NCBI GenBank assembly: GCA_964523405.1 | Contig: CAZGAQ010000002.1 | Span: 124,001 to 188,000, forward strand | From: CAZGAQ01 sp964523405 | GTDB taxonomy: Bacteria > Planctomycetota > Phycisphaerae > UBA1845 > Fen-1342 | Reading direction: 5' to 3' | DNA length: 64,000 nt | Part shown: in pieces, positions 32,281 to 40,571 of the stretch | Layout: the number at the start of each line of letters is the position of its first letter | How positions within the stretch are numbered: position 1 is the stretch's first letter | Notes under the pieces: model-generated | What the model was told of the DNA's origin: nothing | What the model saw: the letters and a program-made list of their open reading frames with translations, nothing else | Database searches by the model: none | Program-made: the position numbers and the translations under genes

Positions 32281-33456
32281 ATGGCGAGCAGGGATGGCAG
32301 CGCGGGTAGCGAGCGCCCGACGGAAGCGGCGCGTCCGGATGGTCTGGTGGGGGAGCTGCGCGTGCAACGGGGGACCTGCTATGTCCTGTTTGCGTATGAC
32401 CTGGGGCTGACGATCGATCTGGATGCGGCGCAGCGTCGCATCACGGCGGACCAGCAGCGGCAGATCCTGCGCCATAAGCGCCGGGCGCCATACTACTTCG
32501 CGTATCAGCCGGCGCCGGTGCGCGTCACGCAGAGCGCGGAGCCGGTGGCGCTGGGGCGGTTCGCCACGGAGCCGAGCTTCGACGCGGTGCTGTACGACTT
32601 CGGAGCGGTCTCCGTGCAGTACAGCATTCCGTTGGCAGGGACGCTCACCGACCTGCGCGGTCTCGCGGACGAACTGTATCACAACCAAGCGCTGCTCAAC
32701 GCATCGCGGCGGGTCGTCGAGGACCTGATGCGGGCCATCGGCACCGCCGTCGACAAGCCGTGTATGTCCGAGCTGGTCGAGGACTACGCGATCTACCAGA
32801 TTGAGGCGCTCGAAGCACCGGCCAGCATCGACGATACGATCCGCAGTTGCGGGCTGCTGCTGGCGCAGATCCTGCGCGCGGAGAGCGCGCCCCTGTCGAC
32901 GGGGGAAGTGACCGATGCGCTGGCGTGCCGCATCTCGTTTGGTCCCGATGATTGTACGCTGGTGGACTGGAACGCCGCGCTGCTGTTTGACCGGGACGCC
33001 GACGATGTGCGGGCCGTGCTGGAGCTCGCCAACGTCGAGCTCCTGGAAATGCGGTATCTCGACGATCGGCTGGACGCGGCCCTGGACCAGGCCTATCGGG
33101 CCACGTTCCGGCGCGCGCGGCGCATGAACGCGTTTTGGGGCTCCACGGCCGCCGATCTGAGCCGGATTGCGGAGTTGCAGACGGACAGCGCGGTACTCTA
33201 CGAAGGGGTCAACAACGTGCTGAAGCTGCTGGGGGACCAGTACCTGGCGCGCGTGCACCGGTTGGTATCGCAGCGGTTTCACCTGCACGACTGGGACCAG
33301 AGCATTCTGCGGAAGCTGCAGACGATTGAGAGCATCTACGACAAGATCTCCGACGAGCACTCGAACAAGCGCATGGAGCTGTTGGAGTGGATCATCATCC
33401 TGCTCATTGCGCTGGAAATCCTGATGCCGTTCATTCCCGCGCTCCGGCCGCACTAG
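32281..33456 (+). CDS. DUF155 (RMD1-like) family membrane protein
   Basis: The 391-residue protein matches the DUF155/Rmd1 pattern. A strand-rich N-terminal part (about 20-130) precedes WNAALLFDRDADDVRAVLELANVELLEMRYLD (about 235-266). A helical stretch follows with EGVNNVLKLLGDQYLARV, and one C-terminal hydrophobic helix (about 367-385) ends in a short basic tail. In yeast and human relatives act on microtubules or mitochondrial translation; the bacterial role is unknown. An AAGGTG ribosome site precedes the ATG. It follows the phosphatase-like gene after 75 bases on the same strand. Confidence 0.78.
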   Translation: MASRDGSAGSERPTEAARPDGLVGELRVQRGTCYVLFAYDLGLTIDLDAAQRRITADQQRQILRHKRRAPYYFAYQPAPVRVTQSAEPVALGRFATEPSFDAVLYDFGAVSVQYSIPLAGTLTDLRGLADELYHNQALLNASRRVVEDLMRAIGTAVDKPCMSELVEDYAIYQIEALEAPASIDDTIRSCGLLLAQILRAESAPLSTGEVTDALACRISFGPDDCTLVDWNAALLFDRDADDVRAVLELANVELLEMRYLDDRLDAALDQAYRATFRRARRMNAFWGSTAADLSRIAELQTDSAVLYEGVNNVLKLLGDQYLARVHRLVSQRFHLHDWDQSILRKLQTIESIYDKISDEHSNKRMELLEWIIILLIALEILMPFIPALRPH

Positions 33457-33589
33457 TTTCACAACTGCAACGCCGCCCGGCGCGCGCGGGGTTGATCGCC
33501 TTGACTCGTGACCGCGCTCGGAAGAATATGTAGAGTCCCCGGTTTCGGGCCAGAGCGGCCCACGGGGACATGCAGCGTAAGGTGGCCGA

Positions 33590-34228
33590 ATGCCGCGTTC
33601 GTTATACGCACGCAGCCTGTTGCTCGCAGTGGCCTTGGCGGGGGCCCTGTTGGTGGCGGGCTGCCCGACCGTCAGCGGGACGGTGGAGCTGGGGACGCTG
33701 CTGACGCTGCCCGACGGAGGGCAGAGCTATCTGTCGGCGATGCTGCATGAGGGGCAGCTTGTGCGTTGGACGAAATCGCCGCTCAAGGTGGCGCTGGACA
33801 CCAGTCGCGTGCCGTGGCAGTGGCAGTCGTACGCGCAGTGGTACGTGACGGATGCGCTGAATCAGTGGCAGGAGGCTTCGGACGGGGCGCTGGAATTCCA
33901 GCTCGTCAGCAGCGCCGCGGATATCACGATCACGTACGTCGACACGATCCCGACGGAGTCGGGCATCACCGGCGGCAACACGCAGATCACCTTCGGATAC
34001 AACACGTTTTCCAGACCGCAGGTCACGCTGGCACTGAACAATCTGACGGACGTGCAGATTCACGCGTCGGCGGTGCACGAGGTGGGGCACGCGCTGGGGC
34101 TGATGGGGCACAGCCCGAACGATGACGACGTGATGACCCTGGGCACGTACCAGACGCAACTCACCCCCAACGATATTGCGACGCTGCGCGATCTATACCG
34201 TCGGCAGGCGTGGTATACGCAGGAATAG
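33590..34228 (+). CDS. Matrixin-like (M10) metallopeptidase lipoprotein
   Basis: The 212-residue protein has a lipoprotein signal (LLVAGC, C25). The catalytic zinc motif is H163-E164-xx-H167-xxGxxxH174 (HEVGHALGLMGH), and the Met-turn DDDVM has M182, both diagnostic of matrixin/metzincin peptidases. The upstream part (SAVHEV, ALNNLTD) fits the beta sheet before the zinc helix. No propeptide cysteine switch is obvious. It is likely a small outer-surface or periplasmic protease of unknown substrate. It stands alone between a DUF155 gene and a convergent DUF2203 gene. Confidence 0.85.
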   Translation: MPRSLYARSLLLAVALAGALLVAGCPTVSGTVELGTLLTLPDGGQSYLSAMLHEGQLVRWTKSPLKVALDTSRVPWQWQSYAQWYVTDALNQWQEASDGALEFQLVSSAADITITYVDTIPTESGITGGNTQITFGYNTFSRPQVTLALNNLTDVQIHASAVHEVGHALGLMGHSPNDDDVMTLGTYQTQLTPNDIATLRDLYRRQAWYTQE

Positions 34229-34278
34229 GGGCGGCGCCGGAGCCGGCGCGTGCGGCGGCAAAACGGCACCGCGGCAGG

Positions 34279-34713
34279 TCACACGAAATCGGGGGACAGT
34301 TCCTTGCGCCCGCTGAAGCCGTCCGGCAACTCGTGCCAGTGCGCGATGGTCGGTTCGCCGAGGCGCCAGCACAGCCACACGCGGCGGCCGTCGTAGACGG
34401 CGGGAAAGTCGACGAGTCCGGTGCGCCAATCCTTGAGGACGCAGCCGACGTCGAGGAGTTCGCGATGGAGCTGCCCGAGCGTGTGGGCACAGCGCTCGAG
34501 GCGGGCATGCAGCGCGGCGAGGTCCGGGGACGCGGCCAGCGCATCCTCGTCGCCGCACTGGGCGCGCAGGTCGAGGAGTTCACGGTAGCGAGCGACGATG
34601 TCGGCGGTGATGCGGCGGACGTAGACGAGCGCGCGGCGCGCCCGCTCGACGGTGAAGACGGGACCACCTGCGCTGCGGCCTGGCACAGTGGCAAGCGCCT
34701 TGTCGCGGGGCAT
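34279..34713 (-). CDS. DUF2203 family protein
   Basis: The 144-residue soluble protein starts with FTVERARRALVYVRRI (helical). It contains the DUF2203 signature toward the C terminus: CVLKDWRTGLVDFPAVYDGRRVWLCWRLGE, then IAHWHELPDGFSGRKEL. The family has no known function. It is on the minus strand, downstream of the zinc-ribbon membrane protein gene with about 115 bases between them. Confidence 0.78.
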   Translation of the reverse strand: MPRDKALATVPGRSAGGPVFTVERARRALVYVRRITADIVARYRELLDLRAQCGDEDALAASPDLAALHARLERCAHTLGQLHRELLDVGCVLKDWRTGLVDFPAVYDGRRVWLCWRLGEPTIAHWHELPDGFSGRKELSPDFV

Positions 34714-34827
34714 CCCAGCACCTCATCGGCGCCACCCGGCTCTGGCAGCGCCGTTTCCACAGTGAGGGTAGGCACCCCCAGGAGTCCGGTCAACGAGATG
34801 GGTGCTAAGCGGCTCTGCAGGCGCAGG

Positions 34828-35481
34828 TTACGCGGCGAGGCCGGCAGACATGAAAACGAACGAGAGGATGAGCAGCCCGCAAGTGCAGAGGACGAAGAAC
34901 CCAGAAACGGACAATCCGACCCAGCCGCGCCAGTTACCGCTGCGGCTCTGGATGACGCTGACGATCCCGAGGGCCAGCCCGGCAACCGCGAAGAACAGGA
35001 AGCCGCACTGCGCGCCGGCGAGGAACGGTGCAGCTGGCATGTGCTGGAGATCCTCGCTGAGCTTCTGGAAATCTGGGGTCGCCTTGCCTTGCTGCTGGGG
35101 CATGGCGCGCAGGATCAGAGGCAGGGCCAGGGCGGTGTACGCGACGAACAACGCGAGGGACAGAGCAGTGCAGGCCAGGGCGGCGTTGCCGAAGGTACGG
35201 GCCCGTGCCTGGCGCTCGACTTGGACGGGGAGCGGCAGAGGCAGCGGTGCACCGGAGTTGCCGGCGGGCGGCGGCTCCAGCGGGCGCTGCGGCTCCGGCG
35301 AGTTGAACGGGTCGGTGGCTGCGCCGGCGGGGGTTGGCGGCGGCTGGCCGGGGCGGTAGGTCGACTCCGCGGGCACGCTGACGAGCTGTCGGCAATAAGG
35401 GCACGCGGCGGTCTTGCCGGCGTGCTCGTCATCGACTTCGATCGGCTGGCCGCAACTCGTGCAGAAGAACTGAATCGACAT
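34828..35481 (-). CDS. Zinc-ribbon membrane protein of unknown function
   Basis: The 217-residue protein has an N-terminal zinc ribbon (C8-x2-C11 in FFCTSCG and C27-x2-C30 in CPYCRQ). A Pro-rich linker (about 45-95) and three hydrophobic segments (about 105-130, 155-177, 188-213) follow. The ribbon-Pro-membrane layout is common in planctomycetes and may regulate or scaffold membrane processes, but no function is established. The start at 35481 (MSIQFFC) has AGGAG upstream, whereas a longer in-frame start does not. It is divergent from the permease gene. Confidence 0.72.
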   Translation of the reverse strand: MSIQFFCTSCGQPIEVDDEHAGKTAACPYCRQLVSVPAESTYRPGQPPPTPAGAATDPFNSPEPQRPLEPPPAGNSGAPLPLPLPVQVERQARARTFGNAALACTALSLALFVAYTALALPLILRAMPQQQGKATPDFQKLSEDLQHMPAAPFLAGAQCGFLFFAVAGLALGIVSVIQSRSGNWRGWVGLSVSGFFVLCTCGLLILSFVFMSAGLAA

Positions 35482-35674
35482 CGGGTACCCGACTCCTGGC
35501 ATTCGCCGCGCTGCCGCGCGGGTGTGCCGCCGTGTCCGCGGCGGCCGGAGGCATCATAGCTGGGCGGCGCAGGTGTGTCACGCGGGGAAGGGCGGCGGGA
35601 GTGGCTTGAGCGCGTCGGGGTGCGCTCGTACGATGCACGCGGCTCGGTGCTCTGGGGGCAGGATGGAGCTGCGC

Positions 35675-37543
35675 ATGTCGGACGCGATGCGGGTGCGCTA
35701 CCCAGTCTGGACGCGGGGAGACCTGGACGGATTTTTCGGTCTGATGGTGGACAACCTCGTGCAGGTGCTGCTGATCGTGGCGCTGTGCTCGACGGTGGCG
35801 GGCATCCCAAGTGCCTTCATCTTCCAGCGGATCCTGCCCGGCGTGGCCATCAGCCTGCTGATTGGGAACGTGTTCTACGGTGTGCAGGCGCACTGGGTGG
35901 CGCGGCGCTACCACAACCCGCAGTGCACGGCGCTGCCCTACGGCATCAACACGCCATCGGTCGTGGCCTACGCGCTGTTCGTCATGGGGCCGGTCTACCG
36001 CGCGAATCTCGAGCGGCTGGGGGCGAGTGGAGCGGCCGATCTGGCCTGGAAGGCGGGTCTGCTCGCCTGCCTGGTCAGCGGGCTGATCGAGTTCAGCGGG
36101 GCGTTCTTTGCCGAGAAGCTCCGGCGCGTCACGCCGCGGGCGGCACTACTGGGTGTGCTGGCCGCCGTGGGCATCACGTTCATCGCGTCCGAGTTCGCGT
36201 TCCGCATCTACACCCGGCCGCTGGTGGGATTGCTGCCGCTGGCGTTCCTACTGCTGGCGTACTTCGCCCGCTACCGCTTTCCGCTGGGGCTGCCGGGGGG
36301 GTTCTTGGCGGTGTTGTTCGGGACACTGCTGGCGTGGGGACTGACGGCAGCAGGGGCGAAGATGGGATTTGACCCGGGCGCGGCGTGGTTCGGCGGGGTG
36401 GCGATGTCGACGGAGGCGGTGCGCGGGGCGGTGCGCGAGTTTGGCTGGATCGCGCCGGTGTTTGCGGGCAGTGAGATTCTGGACGCACTGCGGCAGCCGG
36501 GGCTGCTGGTCAACTTCCTGACGGTGTCCATACCGATGGGGGTGATCAACGTCATCGGGTCGCTGCAGAACATCGAGTCGGCCGAGGCCGGGGGGGATCG
36601 CTTCGCGACGGCGCCATCGCTGGCGGTGAATGGAATCGGCTCGATGGCGGCCGGGCTGTTCGGCTCGTGCTTCCCGACGACGATCTACATCGGCCACCCG
36701 GGCTGGAAGATGCTGGGGGCGCGGGCGGGGTACTCGATTCTCAACGGGGTGTTCTTCACGGCGTTCTTCCTGCTGGGCTTGGGCAACCTGTTGGCGGCGG
36801 TCATCCCCATTGAGGCGGGGGCGGCGATCGTGATGTACATCGGGATCATCATCACCGCGCAGGCGTTTCAGGCGACACCAGACGAGCATGCGCCGGCGGT
36901 GTCGATCGCGCTGTTCCCGGCGCTGGCGGCGTTCCTGGTGGTGACGCTGAATACGTATTTCGACGCGAACGGAGGGCAGACGCTGGCGGACGTGCTGCTG
37001 CACCCTGCGCCGACGACGCAGTATCTGCCCGGTCTGCTGACGCTGACCGGGGCAAACTCGGCCTGGATCATCGTGACGCTGGTGCTGACGGCGATCGGCG
37101 CGGCGCTGATCGATCGAAAGTACAAGATTGCGGCGATGTGGTGCGGGGCCGCGACCGTGATGACCGTCTTGGGCTTTATGCACGCGTACCGGATCGAGGG
37201 TAACACAATTCGCGAGTACTTCGTGTGGCAGCAGGTCGCGGCCGTGCAGGCGGCGGCGCCGGCGACATCCGCCCCGCGTGCGCCGGCCGGCGCGACGAGC
37301 ACCGTGACAGCCACATCCGGACCGACGACGGCCGTAGCGGCGCGGCCGGACGCGCCGGCGGCGAAGGCGCGCATGGCGACGGTGCCGGCGACGGTGACGT
37401 ACCGGGCAATTCCGATCGCCGTGGGCTACGCGTTGGCGACGATTCTGCTGGCGGCGGCAGCGTGGCGCGGCGACTGGGAGGAAGGAAGGGCGGCCCCGCC
37501 CGCCGCGGAGGCGCTGCCAGCGCACGATGACATCCCGCCCTAG
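35675..37543 (+). CDS. NCS2-like (xanthine/uracil/ascorbate) permease family protein
   Basis: This inner-membrane transporter has about 622 residues and twelve or more hydrophobic helices. Motifs of the nucleobase-ascorbate superfamily appear as MVDNLVQVLLIVALC near the N terminus, ALPYGINTPSVVAYALFVMGP and NVIGSLQNIESAEAGG, followed by GLFGSCFPTTIYIGHPGWK (the conserved QNxG-like and NxGGT-like regions). The substrate is probably a purine, pyrimidine or related anion. A Pro/Thr/Ala-rich stretch (about 528-575) separates the last two helices and is unusual. GGAG six bases before the ATG at 35675 favours that start over ATG 35663. Confidence 0.83.
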   Translation: MSDAMRVRYPVWTRGDLDGFFGLMVDNLVQVLLIVALCSTVAGIPSAFIFQRILPGVAISLLIGNVFYGVQAHWVARRYHNPQCTALPYGINTPSVVAYALFVMGPVYRANLERLGASGAADLAWKAGLLACLVSGLIEFSGAFFAEKLRRVTPRAALLGVLAAVGITFIASEFAFRIYTRPLVGLLPLAFLLLAYFARYRFPLGLPGGFLAVLFGTLLAWGLTAAGAKMGFDPGAAWFGGVAMSTEAVRGAVREFGWIAPVFAGSEILDALRQPGLLVNFLTVSIPMGVINVIGSLQNIESAEAGGDRFATAPSLAVNGIGSMAAGLFGSCFPTTIYIGHPGWKMLGARAGYSILNGVFFTAFFLLGLGNLLAAVIPIEAGAAIVMYIGIIITAQAFQATPDEHAPAVSIALFPALAAFLVVTLNTYFDANGGQTLADVLLHPAPTTQYLPGLLTLTGANSAWIIVTLVLTAIGAALIDRKYKIAAMWCGAATVMTVLGFMHAYRIEGNTIREYFVWQQVAAVQAAAPATSAPRAPAGATSTVTATSGPTTAVAARPDAPAAKARMATVPATVTYRAIPIAVGYALATILLAAAAWRGDWEEGRAAPPAAEALPAHDDIPP

Positions 37544-37650
37544 CCCCGCGGCAGGCAGGGGTGGTGAGGCGGCGCCGGACCAGCAGATCGAGTCGGCGGC
37601 GCGTCCGGGGTTGGACGCGCAGGCGCGCGGCGTGTGGCGAGACAAGGCGT

Positions 37651-38544
37651 ATGACGGCGACACCGCCGCAAAAGCCGGGGGGCCCAGCGTGGGATCGGGC
37701 GACGCTGCGCGACCCGCATGCGCAGCCGGACAAGGCGGCGCGGGTCGAGGCCATGTTCGACGCCATCGCGCCAACATACGAGCGGGTAAACGCGGTGGCG
37801 AGCCTGGGGCGGGACGCGGTGTGGCGGCGGCGCGCGCTCGCAGCGGCGGGAGTGCGGGCAGGCGACGTTGCCCTGGACATTTGCTGCGGAACGGGGGACA
37901 TGGTGCGAGCCTTGGCGGCGTGCGTGCCGGCGCTGCGGCTGGTCATCGGGCTGGACTTCGCGGCGCAGATGTTAGCGGCCGGACGGTATGCGGAGGGCGG
38001 CGCCCGTGACACGCCGGGCAGTGGGTTGGAAGGAGCGCGCGGGGCGGGGCAGGCCGGCAGCGCCGGGAAGCCGCACCGGGGCACGCCGGACGCGGGCAGC
38101 GGGGCGCCTATCCAGCTCATTCGGGGGGATGCGTTGCGCTTGCCGCTTGCGGACGCGAGCGTCGACGTGCTCACCTGCGTGTTTGGCGTGCGGAACTTCG
38201 CAGACCTGGGGGTGGGGCTGCGGGAGATGTACCGGGTGGCGCGCCCGGGTGGACGCGTGGTTATTCTCGAGTTCACGCTGCCGGAGCGCGCGTGGCTGCG
38301 CTGGGGATACCGGGTGTACTGCGAGCGTGTGCTGCCGCTGCTCGGGCGGCTGATCAGCCAGGAGCGTGTGGGGGCATACGAGTATCTGGCGCGGTCCATA
38401 CGCACGTTCGAGCCGGCCGCGGCGTTGGCGGAGCGGCTGCGGGGTGCGGGCTTTGCGGACGTGACGGCGACGCCGATGAACCTGGGAGGCGTGGTGCTGT
38501 ATCGAGGGGTTAAGGGGCCGGGCCCGGGTGTGGCAGGGGAGTGA
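37651..38544 (+). CDS. menG: Demethylmenaquinone methyltransferase MenG/UbiE
   Basis: MenG methylates demethylmenaquinone with SAM, the last step of menaquinone synthesis. The 297-residue protein has the UbiE start (KAARVEAMFDAIAPTYERVN), SAM-binding motif I LDICCGTGDMVRAL, the GLDFAAQML motif II, then FGVRNFADL and RVARPGGRVVILEFTLPE. The C-terminal region ends AGFADVTATPMNLGGVVLYRG. Between motif II and IRGDALRLPL lies an extra Gly-rich insert of about 35 residues not usual for UbiE. The ATG at 37651 was chosen at the start of homologous sequence. It follows the permease and completes the pathway begun by mqnA and mqnC at 29-31 kb. Confidence 0.9.
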   Translation: MTATPPQKPGGPAWDRATLRDPHAQPDKAARVEAMFDAIAPTYERVNAVASLGRDAVWRRRALAAAGVRAGDVALDICCGTGDMVRALAACVPALRLVIGLDFAAQMLAAGRYAEGGARDTPGSGLEGARGAGQAGSAGKPHRGTPDAGSGAPIQLIRGDALRLPLADASVDVLTCVFGVRNFADLGVGLREMYRVARPGGRVVILEFTLPERAWLRWGYRVYCERVLPLLGRLISQERVGAYEYLARSIRTFEPAAALAERLRGAGFADVTATPMNLGGVVLYRGVKGPGPGVAGE

Positions 38545-38787
38545 CCATGTAGGTCGGTGGCAGCGTACGCACGGGGGCCAGCTTTGCGTCCACCGGGAGA
38601 ACGCCCCGCGCAGCGCTGTTGCGCGTGTGGCGCGTCGGCGCGCGTGCGACCTGCTGTTCCTGAGTCAGCGGCGCACGCTCCGCTGTCGCCGCCTCCGCCC
38701 GCCTGCCCGCTGTGCGGGACCTTGGGGCGGGGCTACCTCGTGAGTCGGCCCCGGCAGCCCACCGCCGAAATTCTCGTCAACATTATG

Positions 38788-38815
38788 TTGCATACATGGG
38801 CATACTATGTATAAT
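38788..38815 (+). promoter_or_regulatory. Near-consensus promoter of argR with overlapping operator-like direct repeats
   Basis: TTGCAT (38788-38793) and a perfect TATAAT (38810-38815) are separated by 16 bases. Transcription would start near 38822-38824, at the argR ATG (38825). CATAC direct repeats (38791 and 38801) and flanking ATTATG/TATAAT words overlap the promoter and could be ArgR-binding half-sites. Confidence 0.6.
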
Positions 38816-38824
38816 CCCGGAATC

Positions 38825-39283
38825 ATGCGTGACCAACGCCAACAGGCCATCCGCGGCATCCTCGCGACCGGCGTCATGACGACGCAGTTCGACCTGCTCG
38901 AGGCCCTGCAGAAGGCCGGCCTGGCCGTCGACCAGTCCACGCTCAGCCGCGACCTCGCGGAGCTCGGCGTCCGCAAGTCCGGCGGGCGCTACGTGCTCCC
39001 CAACGGCGAGGTCGCGGGCGGCACGGCCACGGCGACGGCGGGCGTGGATTACGCCGGCGTGGTGTGCGGCTTCCTGCCGTGCGGGCCGCACATGATTGTG
39101 CTGCGAACGAACGTCGGCCAGGCTCAACCGGTGAGCCTGTGGCTCGACGCGAAGCGGGAACCGTCGATCGTGGGGACGCTCGCGGGCGACGACACGATCT
39201 TCCTGGCCACCAAGAACAGCAAGACGCAGGCGGTGGCGCTGCGACGCCTGGAAGCCTGGTTCGGAGACAAACGTGAGCGCTAA
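38825..39283 (+). CDS. argR: Arginine repressor ArgR
   Basis: The 152-residue regulator has a winged helix (LLEALQKAGLAVDQSTLSRDLAELGVRK, about 24-50) and a C-terminal arginine-binding, hexamerising domain (about 85-152) with GTLAGDDTIFL (conserved GTxAGDDT motif). It represses arginine biosynthesis genes when arginine is bound. ATG 38825 gives the normal ArgR N terminus and lies only about 10 bases after the promoter -10, so the mRNA would be leaderless or nearly so. ATG 38807 is inside the promoter. argG starts inside its 3' end (GTG 39273). Confidence 0.92.
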   Translation: MRDQRQQAIRGILATGVMTTQFDLLEALQKAGLAVDQSTLSRDLAELGVRKSGGRYVLPNGEVAGGTATATAGVDYAGVVCGFLPCGPHMIVLRTNVGQAQPVSLWLDAKREPSIVGTLAGDDTIFLATKNSKTQAVALRRLEAWFGDKRER

Positions 39284-40571
39284 GAAATGTGTACTGGCTT
39301 ACTCCGGTGGTCTGGACACCTCGGCCATGGTGCCGTGGCTCCTCGACCAGGGCTACGAAATCCACGCCGTCCTCGTCGACGTCGGGCAGGAGGAGGACCT
39401 CGAAGCCCTCTGCGAGAAGGCGATCCGCTACGGGGCCGCCACCGCCACCGTCCGCGACGCCAAGCCCGCCATGTACGAGCGCATCATCCCGCTCGCCATC
39501 GGCCTCGCCGCCACCTATGAAGGCACCTACCGCCTCGGCACCGCCCTGGCCCGCCCGTTCATCGGCGCGGCCCAGGTCGAAGTGGCCAAGGCGCTCGGCG
39601 GCGCCACCCTCGCGCACGGCGCCACCGGCAAGGGCAACGACCAGATCCGCTTCGAGTTCGCCTACCGCTCGCTCGCACCGCAGTACCCCATTCTCGCCCC
39701 GTGGAAGATCTGGGACTTCGGCGGCCGCGTCGACCTCATTAACTACCTGACCAGCAAGGGCTTCACCGACAACTACGCCCTCACCAAGGAATACAGCCTC
39801 GACGAGAACCTCTGGCACATCTCGATCGAAGGCGGACCGTTGGAAGACGCCAACGCCCTGGTCGACGTCAACACCGTTCTGCACATGGTCGACGGCCGCT
39901 TCGCCTGGAAGCACACCTACGGCCCCGGCCCGTCCTCCGTCGAGGTCGCCTTCGAACGCGGCATCCCCGTCGCGCTCAACGGCCGCACCAAGCCGCTGCC
40001 CGAGATCGTCTCGCAACTGAACCACCAGTACCGGCAAGACCCCTGGGCGTGGGACCTCATCATCGAGAACCGCTTCACGGGCATCAAGTCGCGCGGGCTC
40101 TACATCAACCCCGCCGCCAAGCTCCTGCACCTCGCGGTCGACGCCCTCGCCCGCACGTGCCTCAACAAGCCGACCTACGACCAGTACATCAAGCTCGGCC
40201 ACGAATTCGGCACCATGATCTACCGTGGCGAGTTCTTCTCCGATCAGCGGACCGTGCTCGAAGCGGCGGCCGCCTCGGTGATGAACAAGCTCAACGGCAC
40301 GGTGACCGTGCAGCTCGAGCCGGTGCCCTACGCGGCCAAGATCGTCAACGCCCAGTCGATCTTCACCAAGAAGATGGCCACCTTCGAGAAGAGCGATTAC
40401 GCTCACAGCGACGCCGCGGGCTTCATTCGTCTGAGCTGGCTCGCGAACGTCGGCAAGCCCTTCACCGAGGAATCCCATGGCGGCGCTGTGGAAGCAAAGA
40501 GTAGCCCTGCATCCGACGTTTGCCCCGCTAAATCGGTGCATGCGGGACGACTGGTTTCTTCTAACGGCTGA
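39273..40571 (+). CDS. argG: Argininosuccinate synthase ArgG
   Basis: ArgG joins citrulline and aspartate using ATP. The PP-loop AYSGGLDTSAMV (about 9-20), HGATGKGNDQIRFE and the C-terminal block FTKKMATFEKSDYAHSDAAGFIRLSWL are the family signatures. The GTG start overlaps argR by 11 bases. The family's conserved end is reached near residue 395, but this frame runs on about 35 further residues, out of frame over the first 95 bases of argH, before a stop at 40569. Expression with argR and argH as one operon is almost certain. Confidence is high for identity and lower for the extreme C terminus. Confidence 0.93.
   Translation: MSAKKCVLAYSGGLDTSAMVPWLLDQGYEIHAVLVDVGQEEDLEALCEKAIRYGAATATVRDAKPAMYERIIPLAIGLAATYEGTYRLGTALARPFIGAAQVEVAKALGGATLAHGATGKGNDQIRFEFAYRSLAPQYPILAPWKIWDFGGRVDLINYLTSKGFTDNYALTKEYSLDENLWHISIEGGPLEDANALVDVNTVLHMVDGRFAWKHTYGPGPSSVEVAFERGIPVALNGRTKPLPEIVSQLNHQYRQDPWAWDLIIENRFTGIKSRGLYINPAAKLLHLAVDALARTCLNKPTYDQYIKLGHEFGTMIYRGEFFSDQRTVLEAAAASVMNKLNGTVTVQLEPVPYAAKIVNAQSIFTKKMATFEKSDYAHSDAAGFIRLSWLANVGKPFTEESHGGAVEAKSSPASDVCPAKSVHAGRLVSSNG

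Noticed and set aside
38943..40541. A long minus-strand frame across argR, argG and the start of argH
   Set aside because: It is fully antisense to well-identified arginine genes and has no ribosome site or family signature.
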